Assembly (NCBI GenBank): GCA_000583135.1
Contig: JFBG01000011.1
Location: 61,572-125,571 of the forward strand
Source of the DNA: Thioalkalivibrio sp. HK1
GTDB taxonomy: Bacteria > Pseudomonadota > Gammaproteobacteria > HK1
Direction of reading: 5' to 3'
DNA: 64,000 nt
Position 1 is the stretch's first letter. The number at the start of each line of letters is the position of its first letter. The notes beneath the pieces are model-generated. The model was not told the origin of the DNA, did no database searches, and saw nothing but the letters and a program-made list of their open reading frames with translations. The translations under genes and the position numbers were made by a program. Of the stretch, positions 1 through 8,365 are shown one piece after another.

Positions 1-565
1 GGGTGATATGCCACATCAGATCGATGATCGAGAACCACCACGGAGCTCCATCGTTACCGAAAGTACGCATCCCGATCACCGGCACCCCTATGTTTTCGAC
101 GATCCCCAATATCAGTAGATAGGCGAGGACAAAGCCCGGTATCGAAATCAGTGCCCAAGCGATCAGATTCGATATTCGATCGACAGGGGATCCTCGAGAG
201 AGGGCAGCATGGATGCCGATGGGAAAGGATATCGTCCAAACCAACAATGTCGAGACGATGAACAGCGGCAGGGAGTTCAAAAAGCGCTGCCAAATCTTCG
301 AAAGGACCGGCTGTCCGTCCTTGAATGAGCGCAGATCGCCGCGGGACAAATCCCTCATCCATAGGATATATTGCTTCCACAGTGGCTCATCGAGGTGAAA
401 GGCGCCTCGGATCTTCTCGATATCGGCCGCTTTCATCATCGGATTGAAGGGATCGACCTCGCTTGGTTCCCCCGGGGCGAGGTGGATAACGGCATGCCCG
501 ATTAAAGAGATGACGAAAAGGAGCGCGATGCGCTGCCAAAACAGATAAAGGATTCTCCGGATCAT
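1..565 (-). CDS. Peptide/nickel-type ABC transporter permease (OppB/DppB family), C-terminus cut by window edge
   Basis: Inner-membrane permease subunit of a peptide-type (family 5) ABC importer. Read on the minus strand from ATG at 565, the product begins MIRRILYLFWQRIALLFVIS, the single N-terminal membrane helix typical of DppB/OppB. It continues with a periplasmic segment (APGEPSEVDPFNP, FHLDEPLWKQY) and then membrane helices (PLFIVSTLLVWTISFPIG, LISIPGFVLAYLLILGIV). These phrases match the DppB pattern, where a DxPLxxQYxxW-like stretch precedes the transport domain. Only the first 188 codons lie in the window; the EAA loop region would be beyond base 1. It lies 222 bases downstream of the binding-protein gene on the same strand, so the two probably form one operon. 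The ribosome binding site is weak. Seen: reading frame and helices. Inferred: substrate class. Confidence 0.82.
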   Translation of the reverse strand, partial: MIRRILYLFWQRIALLFVISLIGHAVIHLAPGEPSEVDPFNPMMKAADIEKIRGAFHLDEPLWKQYILWMRDLSRGDLRSFKDGQPVLSKIWQRFLNSLPLFIVSTLLVWTISFPIGIHAALSRGSPVDRISNLIAWALISIPGFVLAYLLILGIVENIGVPVIGMRTFGNDGAPWWFSIIDLMWHIT

Positions 566-703
566 CGGTTTATTTCTCTACCCGAGGTGTCGATCGTCCC
601 GATGGATTCCGGAGTTTTTCTTGCTGTCGGAGACGAAGGTGACCAAAGCGCATCGTGCAGTCCCTGATTGCCCACCGATCCCGATGCAGTCCCCGATATG
701 GGG

Positions 704-723
704 GATGGCCGAGCAAGGCCATC
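704..723 (-). other. Hairpin between binding-protein and permease genes
   Basis: A perfect 7-bp inverted repeat, GATGGCC - GAGCAA - GGCCATC, lies in the 222-base gap between the ABC binding-protein gene and the permease gene. No T-run follows it on the minus strand, so it is not an obvious intrinsic terminator. It could be an mRNA-processing or stabilising hairpin that sets unequal expression of the two genes. That role is inference. Confidence 0.35.
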
Positions 724-787
724 GCGCGCTCCGATCGCTTTTATTATCGATGCGTATCGCATGTGATGTTTTCCGATATCTTGGTTT

Positions 788-2971
788 TCAAGGGGTCAAT
801 TCCGGATTGACTCCGTTTTTATGCCAACGATTGAAGTAATAGAAAGGTCGGCCCATGGAGGTGGTGCGCAAGCCGGTGGTTTCCCCGTTTTCGGTCATGA
901 CAATATTGCGATCCAGTACGATATTCGAGCGAGAGGCATAGAGAAAAGTGTAGGGTTGATCATCGGCGACCTTCCGATGCAGCGCATGAGCGAGGCGAAC
1001 TTGTTCTTGTCGATCGTAGGTTTTGCGAAGATCTTCGATGATCGCATCGACCTCGAGATTCTTGTAACCGACGAAGTTGAGTTTCCCATCCTCGGTCTGG
1101 CTTGAATGCCAGACCTGATGAAGGTCATAATCGATCCCCGTGCTCCAACCCAATATGACGGCATCGAAATCCCGGGGGTTGATGAAGTCTTTCAAAAACA
1201 CCGCCCACTCGATGATTTGGCTATTGCTTTTGACGCCGATCTTCGCCCAAGCATTCTGGGCGATGCTCAAAAGCGCCTTGCGCTGCTCGTTGCCGTTATT
1301 GGTGATGAGATTGAACTCGAGTCGCTCTCCGTTCTTTTCCAGCCATCCATCCTCTCCCTTCGAATAGCCGACTTCTTGCAGCAGGGCGATGGCGGCATCG
1401 GGATCGTAGGGTAGCGCGGGGACATCCGGGTCATACCACGGGGTATTTTTCGAATAGGGACCGGTGGTCCGCTCGCCTTGACCGTAAATCAAGTGTTCGA
1501 TGATTTCCGGGATATTGATTGCCATCCCGAGGGCCCGCCGCACCCTCGGATCCTGGAATATTTCCTTATTCATATTCCAGCCGATATAGACATAGACATT
1601 GCCCAGATAAGAGAAGTTCTGCCATGCGGGATCTTGCAGAAATCGATCCACTTGATGCGGTTGCGGACTATAGGTATCGAGAGCACCGGTGCGAAATTCC
1701 ATATCTTGAATCAGGGGGTCGGGGATGATCCGCATGTGATAGTGCGCGAACCCCGCCGGCCCGTCGTGATAGTCGTCGTTGCGTACCAAGTGGATTTCCT
1801 CGTCGCTTTCCCAATGCACGAAACGAAAGGCGCCGGTGCCGATCGGGCTGCGGTTGAAGGGGCTTTCTCGCATGCCTTCTCGATCTTGCTCGGAAGGCAT
1901 CCTTTCCGATCCCGCCATCGGATCATCCCTTCCTCGCTCGCCCCCCCCTTCTTCCGGTTCATCGGCATTCGAATCCCCGAAGACGAACGATCTCCGGCCC
2001 AGAATATGCTCGGGCAGGATTCCTATGGTCCATGCCGATACCGCGGGGGAGAAGAGTCCTTTGTAGATCACCCGCAATGCATGCGAACCGGTTCGCTCGA
2101 TGCTTTCCACCGGTTCGAAATCGGAGGCGCGCGGAGAGATATTCTTCGAATCGACGATGGCATCGAAGGTGAAGATGACATCCCCGGCATCGAATTCGTG
2201 GCCGTCGTGAAAGCGCACCCCCCTTCGTAGTTCGAAGTCGATGATCGGCTGATGGCGCAGGATTTCGAATTCTTCCGCCGCCGGAGCGTTTTCCGAGGCC
2301 AAGGCTTGGCGGCGCAGGTGAGCGGGCTCGACGTCGATGAATTCATCGAAGGTACTGGAGGGATCATCCGATCCGGAAGCCGGCGGGCGGGCGTAGCCGG
2401 GACCCAAAACCCCTTCGATGCGATCGAAGAAGTCCGGGTCGATGCGCGTCAGATGGAAGACGACTCGGGCCGGATGCCGAATCGTCAAGGTGGCGGTGGC
2501 TTCCTCTTGCGGCAGATCGATCTCCCTTACCTCGACCCTCGCAGGCTCGATATGCACCGATCGAACGAGGTCCGATGTCGCCGGCAGGCGTTCGAGGGAT
2601 GCGATCACCCGGTCTTCGATGCCCTTGGCATCGACCGCCCGGCCATCGGGAAAGAAGGCATCGGGGAGCACGGCGATCGAGGCGAATTCGCTCAATTCCC
2701 AATCCTTTGCCAGCACGCCCCGCAATTCGAGGTTTTCGTCGTATTCAAGCAGGCCATCGAAGACGAGATCGATGATATTACCGCTCGCGACGTCGGAGCT
2801 GAGGATAGGGTTGAGCACCCTGGCGTCTCCGGTGGATCCATCGATATAACGCGTCAGACGCTCGGGGGTGGCTCGATCTTGGTTCTCTTGTGTGGGAATC
2901 CAAAAAAGGGACTGAACGAGGATAATCGTCACCACCAGCGGTAAGATGATCAGCAAGGTGGCGGGGCGCAT
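788..2971 (-). CDS. ABC transporter substrate-binding protein, family 5 (OppA/DppA-like), unusually long
   Basis: Extracytoplasmic solute receptor for the peptide/nickel-type importer whose permease follows. The 727-residue product starts MRPATLLIILPLVVTIILVQS, a signal anchor or signal peptide with no lipobox cysteine. It then shows the family-5 fold: LNPILSSDVASGNIIDLVFDG near the N-terminus, the FELRRGVRFHDG motif (family consensus F.LR..v.F.DG) and a C-terminal AVILGWSTGIDYDL segment. Members are usually 500-600 residues. The excess lies in the region around residues 90-230 and in a charged, glycine-rich, low-complexity insert near residues 335-375 (EPEEGGGERGRDD and what follows) just before IGTGAFRFVHWE. 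The specific ligand cannot be read from sequence; peptides are the usual cargo. The start is the first in-frame ATG. Confidence 0.85.
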   Translation of the reverse strand: MRPATLLIILPLVVTIILVQSLFWIPTQENQDRATPERLTRYIDGSTGDARVLNPILSSDVASGNIIDLVFDGLLEYDENLELRGVLAKDWELSEFASIAVLPDAFFPDGRAVDAKGIEDRVIASLERLPATSDLVRSVHIEPARVEVREIDLPQEEATATLTIRHPARVVFHLTRIDPDFFDRIEGVLGPGYARPPASGSDDPSSTFDEFIDVEPAHLRRQALASENAPAAEEFEILRHQPIIDFELRRGVRFHDGHEFDAGDVIFTFDAIVDSKNISPRASDFEPVESIERTGSHALRVIYKGLFSPAVSAWTIGILPEHILGRRSFVFGDSNADEPEEGGGERGRDDPMAGSERMPSEQDREGMRESPFNRSPIGTGAFRFVHWESDEEIHLVRNDDYHDGPAGFAHYHMRIIPDPLIQDMEFRTGALDTYSPQPHQVDRFLQDPAWQNFSYLGNVYVYIGWNMNKEIFQDPRVRRALGMAINIPEIIEHLIYGQGERTTGPYSKNTPWYDPDVPALPYDPDAAIALLQEVGYSKGEDGWLEKNGERLEFNLITNNGNEQRKALLSIAQNAWAKIGVKSNSQIIEWAVFLKDFINPRDFDAVILGWSTGIDYDLHQVWHSSQTEDGKLNFVGYKNLEVDAIIEDLRKTYDRQEQVRLAHALHRKVADDQPYTFLYASRSNIVLDRNIVMTENGETTGLRTTSMGRPFYYFNRWHKNGVNPELTP

Positions 2972-3009
2972 TTTTTTCAGTTCGAAGAGGGTCGGGATAT
3001 CGAGGATCG

Positions 3010-3042
3010 GATATCGATAGCGATGTGCGGGTTATCGATATC
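3010..3042. repeat. 10-bp inverted repeat between transglycosylase and ABC genes
   Basis: GATATCGATA at 3010-3019 is mirrored by TATCGATATC at 3033-3042 across a 13-base loop. It sits in the 78-base gap between the lytic transglycosylase stop and the binding-protein start. There is no flanking T-run. It may be an operator or a structured leader. The words also resemble the TCGAT-rich background of this genome, so chance is possible. Confidence 0.35.
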
Positions 3043-3049
3043 GAGCCTG

Positions 3050-4525
3050 TCAGCCCGAGGGCGTCGGCCCGGTCGGTACTTGAATTTTCTGACCGGGGAG
3101 CAACTTATCACCCCGAGGAAGATCGTTGGATCGGCGCAGATTGTTCAACGGAATCCCGTAGCGCTTGGCGATCCCCCATAGCGTATCCCCCTGTTTTACT
3201 TGGTATTGCAGCATTCCATCGCCTCGCACCGGGAAGAGTCCGGGAACCAATAGAGTACGACCGGCGCGAATCCGATCCGAAGCCAAGTTGTTGAGTTCCT
3301 TGAGTTGTTTGACGCTGGTATTGTTCCGCAGTGCGATTTCCGAGAGGGTATCGCCGGGGGCGATACGGTATTTGTCGAGGCCCGGGGCGAATTCCTGCAC
3401 CGATCGCAATGCGCCCAAAGCGGCTTCGAAGCGCTCGACGGAGCGAAGCGGGATCTGCACTCGATGCGGACCCTTGGGGTCGGTGAATCCGTTGCGGATG
3501 AAGCCGGGATTGAGCCTTTCCAGTTCGTTCATGCTCACTCCCGCCAGTTTCGCCACTTGGCGAAGGTCCACCTGACCTTTATTACCCAAATCCACTTGCC
3601 GGAATTCCACGAAATCCGGGATCGGGGTCAACTCGACCCCATATCGCTTCGGATTGCGAATGATGGCGGATAGGGCCAGCAGGTTGGTCACGAACCCTCG
3701 GGTCTCCCTCGGCAATTTCAACGACCAGATATCGACCGCTTTGCCCGCTCGGCGATTGTTGGCCACCGCCCGCTTCAGCTTGCTCTGCCCCCAGTTGTAG
3801 GCGGCGACCGCCAGCAACCATTGATCATCGAACTCCCGGTGCAGGTATTCAAGATAATCGAGGGCGGCGCGGGTGGAATCGACCACATCCCTGCGGGCAT
3901 CGTACCAATAGCTTTCTTTCAGGCCGTAGGCGGCTCCGGTTTTGGGCATGAATTGCCATAGCCCGACCGCCCCCTTATGGGATTTCGCTTGGGGGTCGAA
4001 TCCGCTTTCGAGGTAGGGAAGGAGCGCGATTTCGGTCGGAATGCCGCGTTTTTCCACCTGCCGCACGATATAGGGAAGATACCCCTTCGCTCGTTCGCCG
4101 GCGATATTTTCGAGGTGGTAGCGGCGCTCGCGATAGCGAGCGATGCGGCTTTCGATTTCGGGGCGCATCGGCTCCGACAGCGCAAGGCCGTGTCGGATCC
4201 GCACCCAAGTATCGGTGTAGTAGCCGCGTCGGGAAAGAGATGAACCGGGCCGCAGATTGCCGAGATCGATTTCCTCGAGCCGGGATTCATCGCTTCTGCG
4301 AGCGACCTCGATCATGGAGTCTCGCTCGCTTTCGGGCTTGCTCGGATATCCGACGAGGGCGAGGGCGGCATTGCGCCCCCCGATGGACGCTTCTTGCGTC
4401 GGAATGCAGGCCGAGAGCGCAGGTATCAACAGGATCGACAGTGCGGCCCGCAATCGGAAAGCGGCTCGCAGCCGAGCCTGCAAGACATGGCGCGCGAATA
4501 GGGTCGGATTTTCGATAATCTTCAT
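3050..4525 (-). CDS. mltD: Membrane-bound lytic murein transglycosylase, MltD-like lipoprotein
   Basis: Cleaves the MurNAc-GlcNAc bond of peptidoglycan with 1,6-anhydro ring formation, acting from the outer membrane. The 491-residue protein has an N-terminal signal ending in a lipobox (LSAC, Cys40), so it is a predicted lipoprotein. The SLT catalytic domain spans about residues 145-290: the general acid Glu173 lies in LLPYLESGFDP, followed by KGAVGLWQFMP and VAAYNWGQ motifs. The C-terminus carries two clear LysM modules (PGDTLSEIALRNNTSVKQL and QGDTLWGIAKRYGIPLNNL), with a weaker LysM-like stretch before them. This is MltD architecture and length. The native start may be a few codons downstream because the RBS before 4525 is poor. 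The following ABC genes on the same strand are only 78 bases away but functionally unrelated. Confidence 0.9.
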   Translation of the reverse strand: MKIIENPTLFARHVLQARLRAAFRLRAALSILLIPALSACIPTQEASIGGRNAALALVGYPSKPESERDSMIEVARRSDESRLEEIDLGNLRPGSSLSRRGYYTDTWVRIRHGLALSEPMRPEIESRIARYRERRYHLENIAGERAKGYLPYIVRQVEKRGIPTEIALLPYLESGFDPQAKSHKGAVGLWQFMPKTGAAYGLKESYWYDARRDVVDSTRAALDYLEYLHREFDDQWLLAVAAYNWGQSKLKRAVANNRRAGKAVDIWSLKLPRETRGFVTNLLALSAIIRNPKRYGVELTPIPDFVEFRQVDLGNKGQVDLRQVAKLAGVSMNELERLNPGFIRNGFTDPKGPHRVQIPLRSVERFEAALGALRSVQEFAPGLDKYRIAPGDTLSEIALRNNTSVKQLKELNNLASDRIRAGRTLLVPGLFPVRGDGMLQYQVKQGDTLWGIAKRYGIPLNNLRRSNDLPRGDKLLPGQKIQVPTGPTPSG

Positions 4526-5695
4526 TCTTAGCGCTTAGTCCCGCACATTCATCGAAGCCGTCGGCCAAAAGGGAGTGTCGGGGATTTCAAAAGGAGCGAG
4601 TATCGATTCGTTGATTCGTGATCGTCTTCGATGACCGCGCATCGGCCACGAATATCAAGGCTATCGACACCGCTTGACGCCGCTAATGACGATTTCGGAC
4701 AAGCAAAAAATGCTCTTTGGCTCTCGTTCGAAAGGGGTGATCATCGAGAGCCCCTTCCGGCGAGTGTCGCGCCCGCATTCGAAGCGGGGCATCGAAATGT
4801 CGATGACGGCATCGACGCCCGAGGGTTTCGGGGCATCCGCATGAGCGATTTTTGCCCATCGACGCATTCCACCGCACGGCAAGGCCCATGATTACCAAGA
4901 CGCATCGCCGAGAGTGAATCGCGGGCTTATCGATCTGCGTCTCGAAGTTCAAGGAGCGAGATGGCTCGATGCTCGAAACTTCGACCCGCCCCGCATTGAT
5001 TTGCAGATTTTACGCGACGGCGATGCCTTGGTCAAGCCGACACCCTCCGGCCTTCAAAGGGATGGCTCGAGAACCGACAAGTGCACCCCGAGCGCTTTCA
5101 AGTTGCGAGATCGCGAACGGATTGCCCGCGCCCCGGCGGGCAGGTCGTGACCTGCGCCGATGCGGACGGGATTCGTTGTCGATGAGATTCGGTGCCGGGT
5201 ATCCGGCCCCCTTCGATCGGCCAAGGGTTTCGATCGACAGGAGTCTTCGATCGCTCATCGGCATCGTCGGCGGACGATGCCAAGGGGCGATCCCTACCGT
5301 CATTGCAAAGATGACGCTCCCGTTCCTTTACCGTTATGTCATGCTTCTTGCCGAAGCGGGTTTCGCCATTATCCCATCGAGCCTTGTCGAGTCCATCGGT
5401 GAAAGATCCTCCGAAGGTCCCTCGATGGATGCGCGGATCGTTGGCCCTTTTCGAGCGATTCGGATTCGATTTTCGATAAAAAACTGGAATCGATGGGCGA
5501 AATTCGCTATCATTACCGGTTTGTGCGAAGGATTTGTGCGGCATTCGATTCGACTATTCGATTTTCCCTATCCGGATTTCGTTTTTCAATCGATTTCGCT
5601 TTTTTCGACGAAAAAGGAATCGACCACCTTCGACTCCTTGCCTCACCGAGGTCGACCATCGACTCGGGAGGCTTTTCCCATGAGGAGAGATCAAG
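4526..5695. other. Long divergent intergenic region (mltD / rpsF) without a convincing gene
   Basis: About 1.17 kb between divergently transcribed genes. Short frames occur on both strands but none has an RBS, recognisable protein motif or plausible codon pattern. The DNA is dominated by TCGA/ATCGAT words. Two overlapping inverted repeats stand out at 5123-5155. TGCCCGC / GCGGGCA (5123-5129, 5136-5142) shares bases with GCAGGTC / GACCTGC (5140-5146, 5149-5155), so only one can form at a time. The last 150 bases before rpsF are more AT-rich and probably hold the ribosomal-protein promoter, but no clean -35/-10 pair could be assigned. Confidence 0.5.
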
Positions 5696-6331
5696 ATGCG
5701 TCATTACGAAGCGGTATTCATGGTTCACCCCAACCAAAGCGATCAGGTTCCGTCGATGATCGAGCGCTATAGCGCCATCGTCACCGACGCCGGCGGCAGC
5801 GTGCACCGGCTTGAGGATTGGGGAAGGCGTCAACTCGCCTATCCCATCAACAAGACCCACAAAGCGCACTATGTATTGATGAATATCGAGTGCACGGATA
5901 CCGCCGTGGCCGAACTCGTCAACGCCTTCAAGTTCAACGATGCGGTGATCCGCAACCTGATCGTTCGTCGAGACGATTCCCCGACCGAGCCCTCTCCCTT
6001 GGCCCGGTCCAAAGAGGAGCGCGAACTCGACGATCTCGCCGATCAAGACGGCGAGGCTCGACAAGCCGATGCAGATTCCGGGGACAAGCCCAAAGACGAT
6101 GCCGATATCAAGGCGGCGCCTTCCTCCGACGATGCCAAAGAAGCGACCGATAGCGAGGCGGACGCAGCCGCAGCGGACGAAAAAGAGACGAACGAGGAGC
6201 AAGCGCAAGAATCCCCCGACGCCCCTTTCGCAAAGGCGCAAGAAGACGAATCGGCCGCAACGGATCCCTCGGACGATACGAAGAGCGAACCCTCGAAGAG
6301 CGATCCCTCGCAAGACAGCGAATCCAAATAG
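5696..6331 (+). CDS. rpsF: 30S ribosomal protein bS6 with long acidic C-terminal tail
   Basis: Ribosomal protein of the small-subunit platform, partner of bS18. Residues 1-95 are a standard bS6 ([55 protein letters not shown]). After that comes a tail of about 110 residues made mostly of Asp, Glu, Ala, Ser and Lys, ending [12 protein letters not shown]. bS6 usually has roughly 95-140 residues. Acidic tails are known (E. coli S6 receives post-translational glutamates from RimK), but a gene-encoded tail longer than the domain itself is unusual. The start is well supported by GAGGAGA seven bases upstream. It is first gene of rpsF-rpsR-DUF2232-rplI-dnaB. In many bacteria the S6:S18 complex feeds back on its own leader; the 140-base gap to rpsR shows no evident site. 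Confidence 0.96.
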   Translation: MRHYEAVFMVHPNQSDQVPSMIERYSAIVTDAGGSVHRLEDWGRRQLAYPINKTHKAHYVLMNIECTDTAVAELVNAFKFNDAVIRNLIVRRDDSPTEPSPLARSKEERELDDLADQDGEARQADADSGDKPKDDADIKAAPSSDDAKEATDSEADAAAADEKETNEEQAQESPDAPFAKAQEDESAATDPSDDTKSEPSKSDPSQDSESK

Positions 6332-6471
6332 CGGCTTTGCAAGCGGGCATTTCCGAAAGATCGGGCGCGTATGCGTCTTTCGCCGGATACATGTCCTTCG
6401 ATGGTTCATTCGCGATCATTCGAATGACTCGATAACACTGAATTTCTCACAAATCGGGAGGTAACGGGTCG

Positions 6472-6699
6472 ATGGCACGTTTTTATCGTAGGCGGCGCTA
6501 CTGCAGATTCACGGTCGAAGGGGTCGAGGAGATCGACTACAAGGATATCGCCACCCTCAAGTCCTATATCTCGGAGACCGGCAAGATCGTTCCCAGCCGG
6601 ATCACGGGGACCAAGGCTCGCTACCAGCGTCAACTTGCGCGGGCGATCAAGCGTGCTCGTTTTCTCGCGCTCATTCCCTATACCGATCAGCATAGTTGA
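6472..6699 (+). CDS. rpsR: 30S ribosomal protein bS18
   Basis: Small-subunit protein that binds bS6 and the 16S platform. The 75-residue product is a complete, typical bS18: [14 protein letters not shown] at the N-terminus, then [19 protein letters not shown] and [20 protein letters not shown] strong Shine-Dalgarno sequence (GGGAGG) precedes the ATG. The single Cys11 sits in the position that forms part of a Zn site in some C+ paralogues but is common in C- forms too. It lies second in the ribosomal operon, 140 bases after rpsF. Confidence 0.97.
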   Translation: MARFYRRRRYCRFTVEGVEEIDYKDIATLKSYISETGKIVPSRITGTKARYQRQLARAIKRARFLALIPYTDQHS

Positions 6700-6708
6700 G
6701 GGTGCGAG

Positions 6709-6727
6709 GCGGGGCTGTCGGCCCCGC
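6709..6727 (+). other. GC-rich hairpin directly after rpsR
   Basis: GCGGGGC - TGTCG - GCCCCGC forms a perfect 7-bp stem starting nine bases after the rpsR stop. It is followed by C-rich, not T-rich, sequence, so it is not a standard intrinsic terminator. Its place between two co-oriented genes suggests an mRNA 3'-end protecting or partial-attenuation structure that lowers expression of the DUF2232 gene relative to the ribosomal proteins. This is inference. Confidence 0.45.
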
Positions 6728-6761
6728 CCGCCGCCCGCCCTTGCATCGGGGAAGCAAGCCC

Positions 6762-7760
6762 GTGCCCCTTCTCGGTTTCATCACCCGCAGCCGCTACCAT
6801 GCGATGGGGGTGTCGTTCTTAAGCCTGTCGGTGCCCGCCTTCGGAATGTTGTTCAGTTTGGCGATCATCGGCTTGGCCACGCTGCTCCACGGAGTGAAAG
6901 AGGGGATCGGCGTAGGGGTGGGGACGGTGCTTTTGGCCTTCCTATCGCTCTCGTTTATTTCCCAACAGTGGGTGACATTCCACATCCCTTGGCATCTGTC
7001 GCTGATCTTCACGGTGGTGGTCGCCTGCGGCGCCTTGCGGATCGGTATCTCTTGGGGGAATTTGCTGGCGGGGGCGACGGCACTTGCAGGTATCGGGATC
7101 GCCGTCATCCACCTACAGATCCCGGATTCGGCCGAGCACCGAAATCAGGCGCTGTTTCGGGATCTGCCATTGATGGAACTGCCCGATCTCGGCGCATCGC
7201 AAGGACCGAAGACCTTTGATGATCCGAACGACCCCGATGCGAACGATGCGAATGCGGTGATGCCGATCGATCTCGGGTCATCCCCGCTCGTCGGCATTTT
7301 CATGGCGACCTTCGTCATCTTGCTCTTCGTTACGATGTGCTTGGCTCGCTATGCGCAAGCGGTCTTGATGAATCCCGGGGGATTCGGGCGTGAGTTTCGC
7401 GCCCTCGATCTCGGTCGCCGATTCACGATCGTCACCCTAGCCCTGCTGTCGGTGACCTTCGTATCCTCCGTATCCTCAAGCGATCCGAAATCGGGTATTT
7501 TTCAGGATTTATTCATTCTGGCGGCATCGGTCTATATCGTTCAGGGAATTGCGTTGGCGCATGCCCTTGTCAAGCGATACCGCCTTCAAGGGACTTGGTT
7601 GTTCTTGATGTATACGGGGATCTTCTTGGGACCCTTTTTGCTTCCCGGCTTGGCGCTGCTGATTCATCTGGCACTGCTTTTGGCCGGTTTTTCGGATACG
7701 TGGATGAATTACCGAGCCCGTTTGACCCATCGAACTCCAGGAGATGACGAGGATCGGTGA
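6762..7760 (+). CDS. DUF2232 family polytopic membrane protein
   Basis: Uncharacterised integral membrane protein of the type regularly found between rpsR and rplI in proteobacteria. Several hydrophobic helices are visible (FGMLFSLAIIGLATLLHG, IGVGVGTVLLAFLSLSFI, LSLIFTVVVACGALRIGI, GIFMATFVILLFVTMCLA, LFLMYTGIFLGPFLLPG), with a polar acidic loop around residues 130-165 of the longer reading. The layout fits DUF2232. The start is uncertain. The frame is open from a TTG at 6696 that overlaps the rpsR stop; GTG at 6762 follows a GGGGAAG purine stretch and gives a normal N-terminus (VPLLGFITRSRYHAM), so it is preferred. A related family in Firmicutes is YybS. No biochemical function is known. 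Confidence 0.8.
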   Translation: MPLLGFITRSRYHAMGVSFLSLSVPAFGMLFSLAIIGLATLLHGVKEGIGVGVGTVLLAFLSLSFISQQWVTFHIPWHLSLIFTVVVACGALRIGISWGNLLAGATALAGIGIAVIHLQIPDSAEHRNQALFRDLPLMELPDLGASQGPKTFDDPNDPDANDANAVMPIDLGSSPLVGIFMATFVILLFVTMCLARYAQAVLMNPGGFGREFRALDLGRRFTIVTLALLSVTFVSSVSSSDPKSGIFQDLFILAASVYIVQGIALAHALVKRYRLQGTWLFLMYTGIFLGPFLLPGLALLIHLALLLAGFSDTWMNYRARLTHRTPGDDEDR

Positions 7761-7842
7761 AAAACCATCCGGCCGAGTGGACGAACCGGGCCGGGAATGT
7801 CAGTGGTTGGAAAACCACGAGAATCGATAAAGAGGTGGTGAC

Positions 7843-8307
7843 ATGGAAGTGATTTTGCTGGAGAGGGTCGGACGTTTCGGCCAGTTGGGGGATAAGGTGC
7901 AGGTCAAGCCCGGATTCGCCCGGAACTATCTGATCCCCAAGGGTATGGCTTTGCCTGCGACCTCGAAGAATTTAGCGGAGTTCGAGGAGCGTCGGGCGGC
8001 GTTGGAGCGCCAAGAGGCCGAGGCCATGAGTCGAGCGGAGAAACTGGCCGCCGCTTTGGAAGATACCGAGCTGTTGATCCGACGCAAAGCGGGAACCGAA
8101 GGAAGGTTGTTCGGCTCGGTCAACGCTGCGGATGTCGCTCAGGCGCTTGCCGAATCGGGTCATGAGATTGCCCGTCAGCAGTTGCGCATGCCTGACGAGG
8201 GAATTCGTCGCCTTGGAACCTATACCGTGGCCGTTCGGATCCATTCGGATATCAAGGCCATGATCAGCGTGGTGGTGGAAGAGGAAGAGCCCGCCTCGTC
8301 TTCTTGA
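7843..8307 (+). CDS. rplI: 50S ribosomal protein bL9
   Basis: Large-subunit protein binding 23S rRNA near the L1 stalk. The 154-residue sequence has the bL9 N-terminal domain (MEVILLERVGRFGQLGDKVQVKPGFARNYLIPKG, quoted here only as the family landmark positions 1-34), the long connecting helix (AEFEERRAALERQEAEAMSR) and the C-terminal domain (GRLFGSVNAADVAQAL). It ends in a short acidic tail EEEEPASSS. The ATG is preceded by AGAGGTGG. It lies 82 bases after DUF2232 and 58 bases before dnaB, consistent with one operon. Confidence 0.97.
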   Translation: MEVILLERVGRFGQLGDKVQVKPGFARNYLIPKGMALPATSKNLAEFEERRAALERQEAEAMSRAEKLAAALEDTELLIRRKAGTEGRLFGSVNAADVAQALAESGHEIARQQLRMPDEGIRRLGTYTVAVRIHSDIKAMISVVVEEEEPASSS

Positions 8308-8365
8308 TACAAGGACCATCCGATATCCGGCCCATCGAGCAATCGACACCCTTGTTCGCACTCCC

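Noticed and set aside
2252..2944. Plus-strand frame of 230 codons opposite the ABC binding-protein gene
   Set aside because: It is antisense to a well-supported family-5 binding protein and shows no independent motif.
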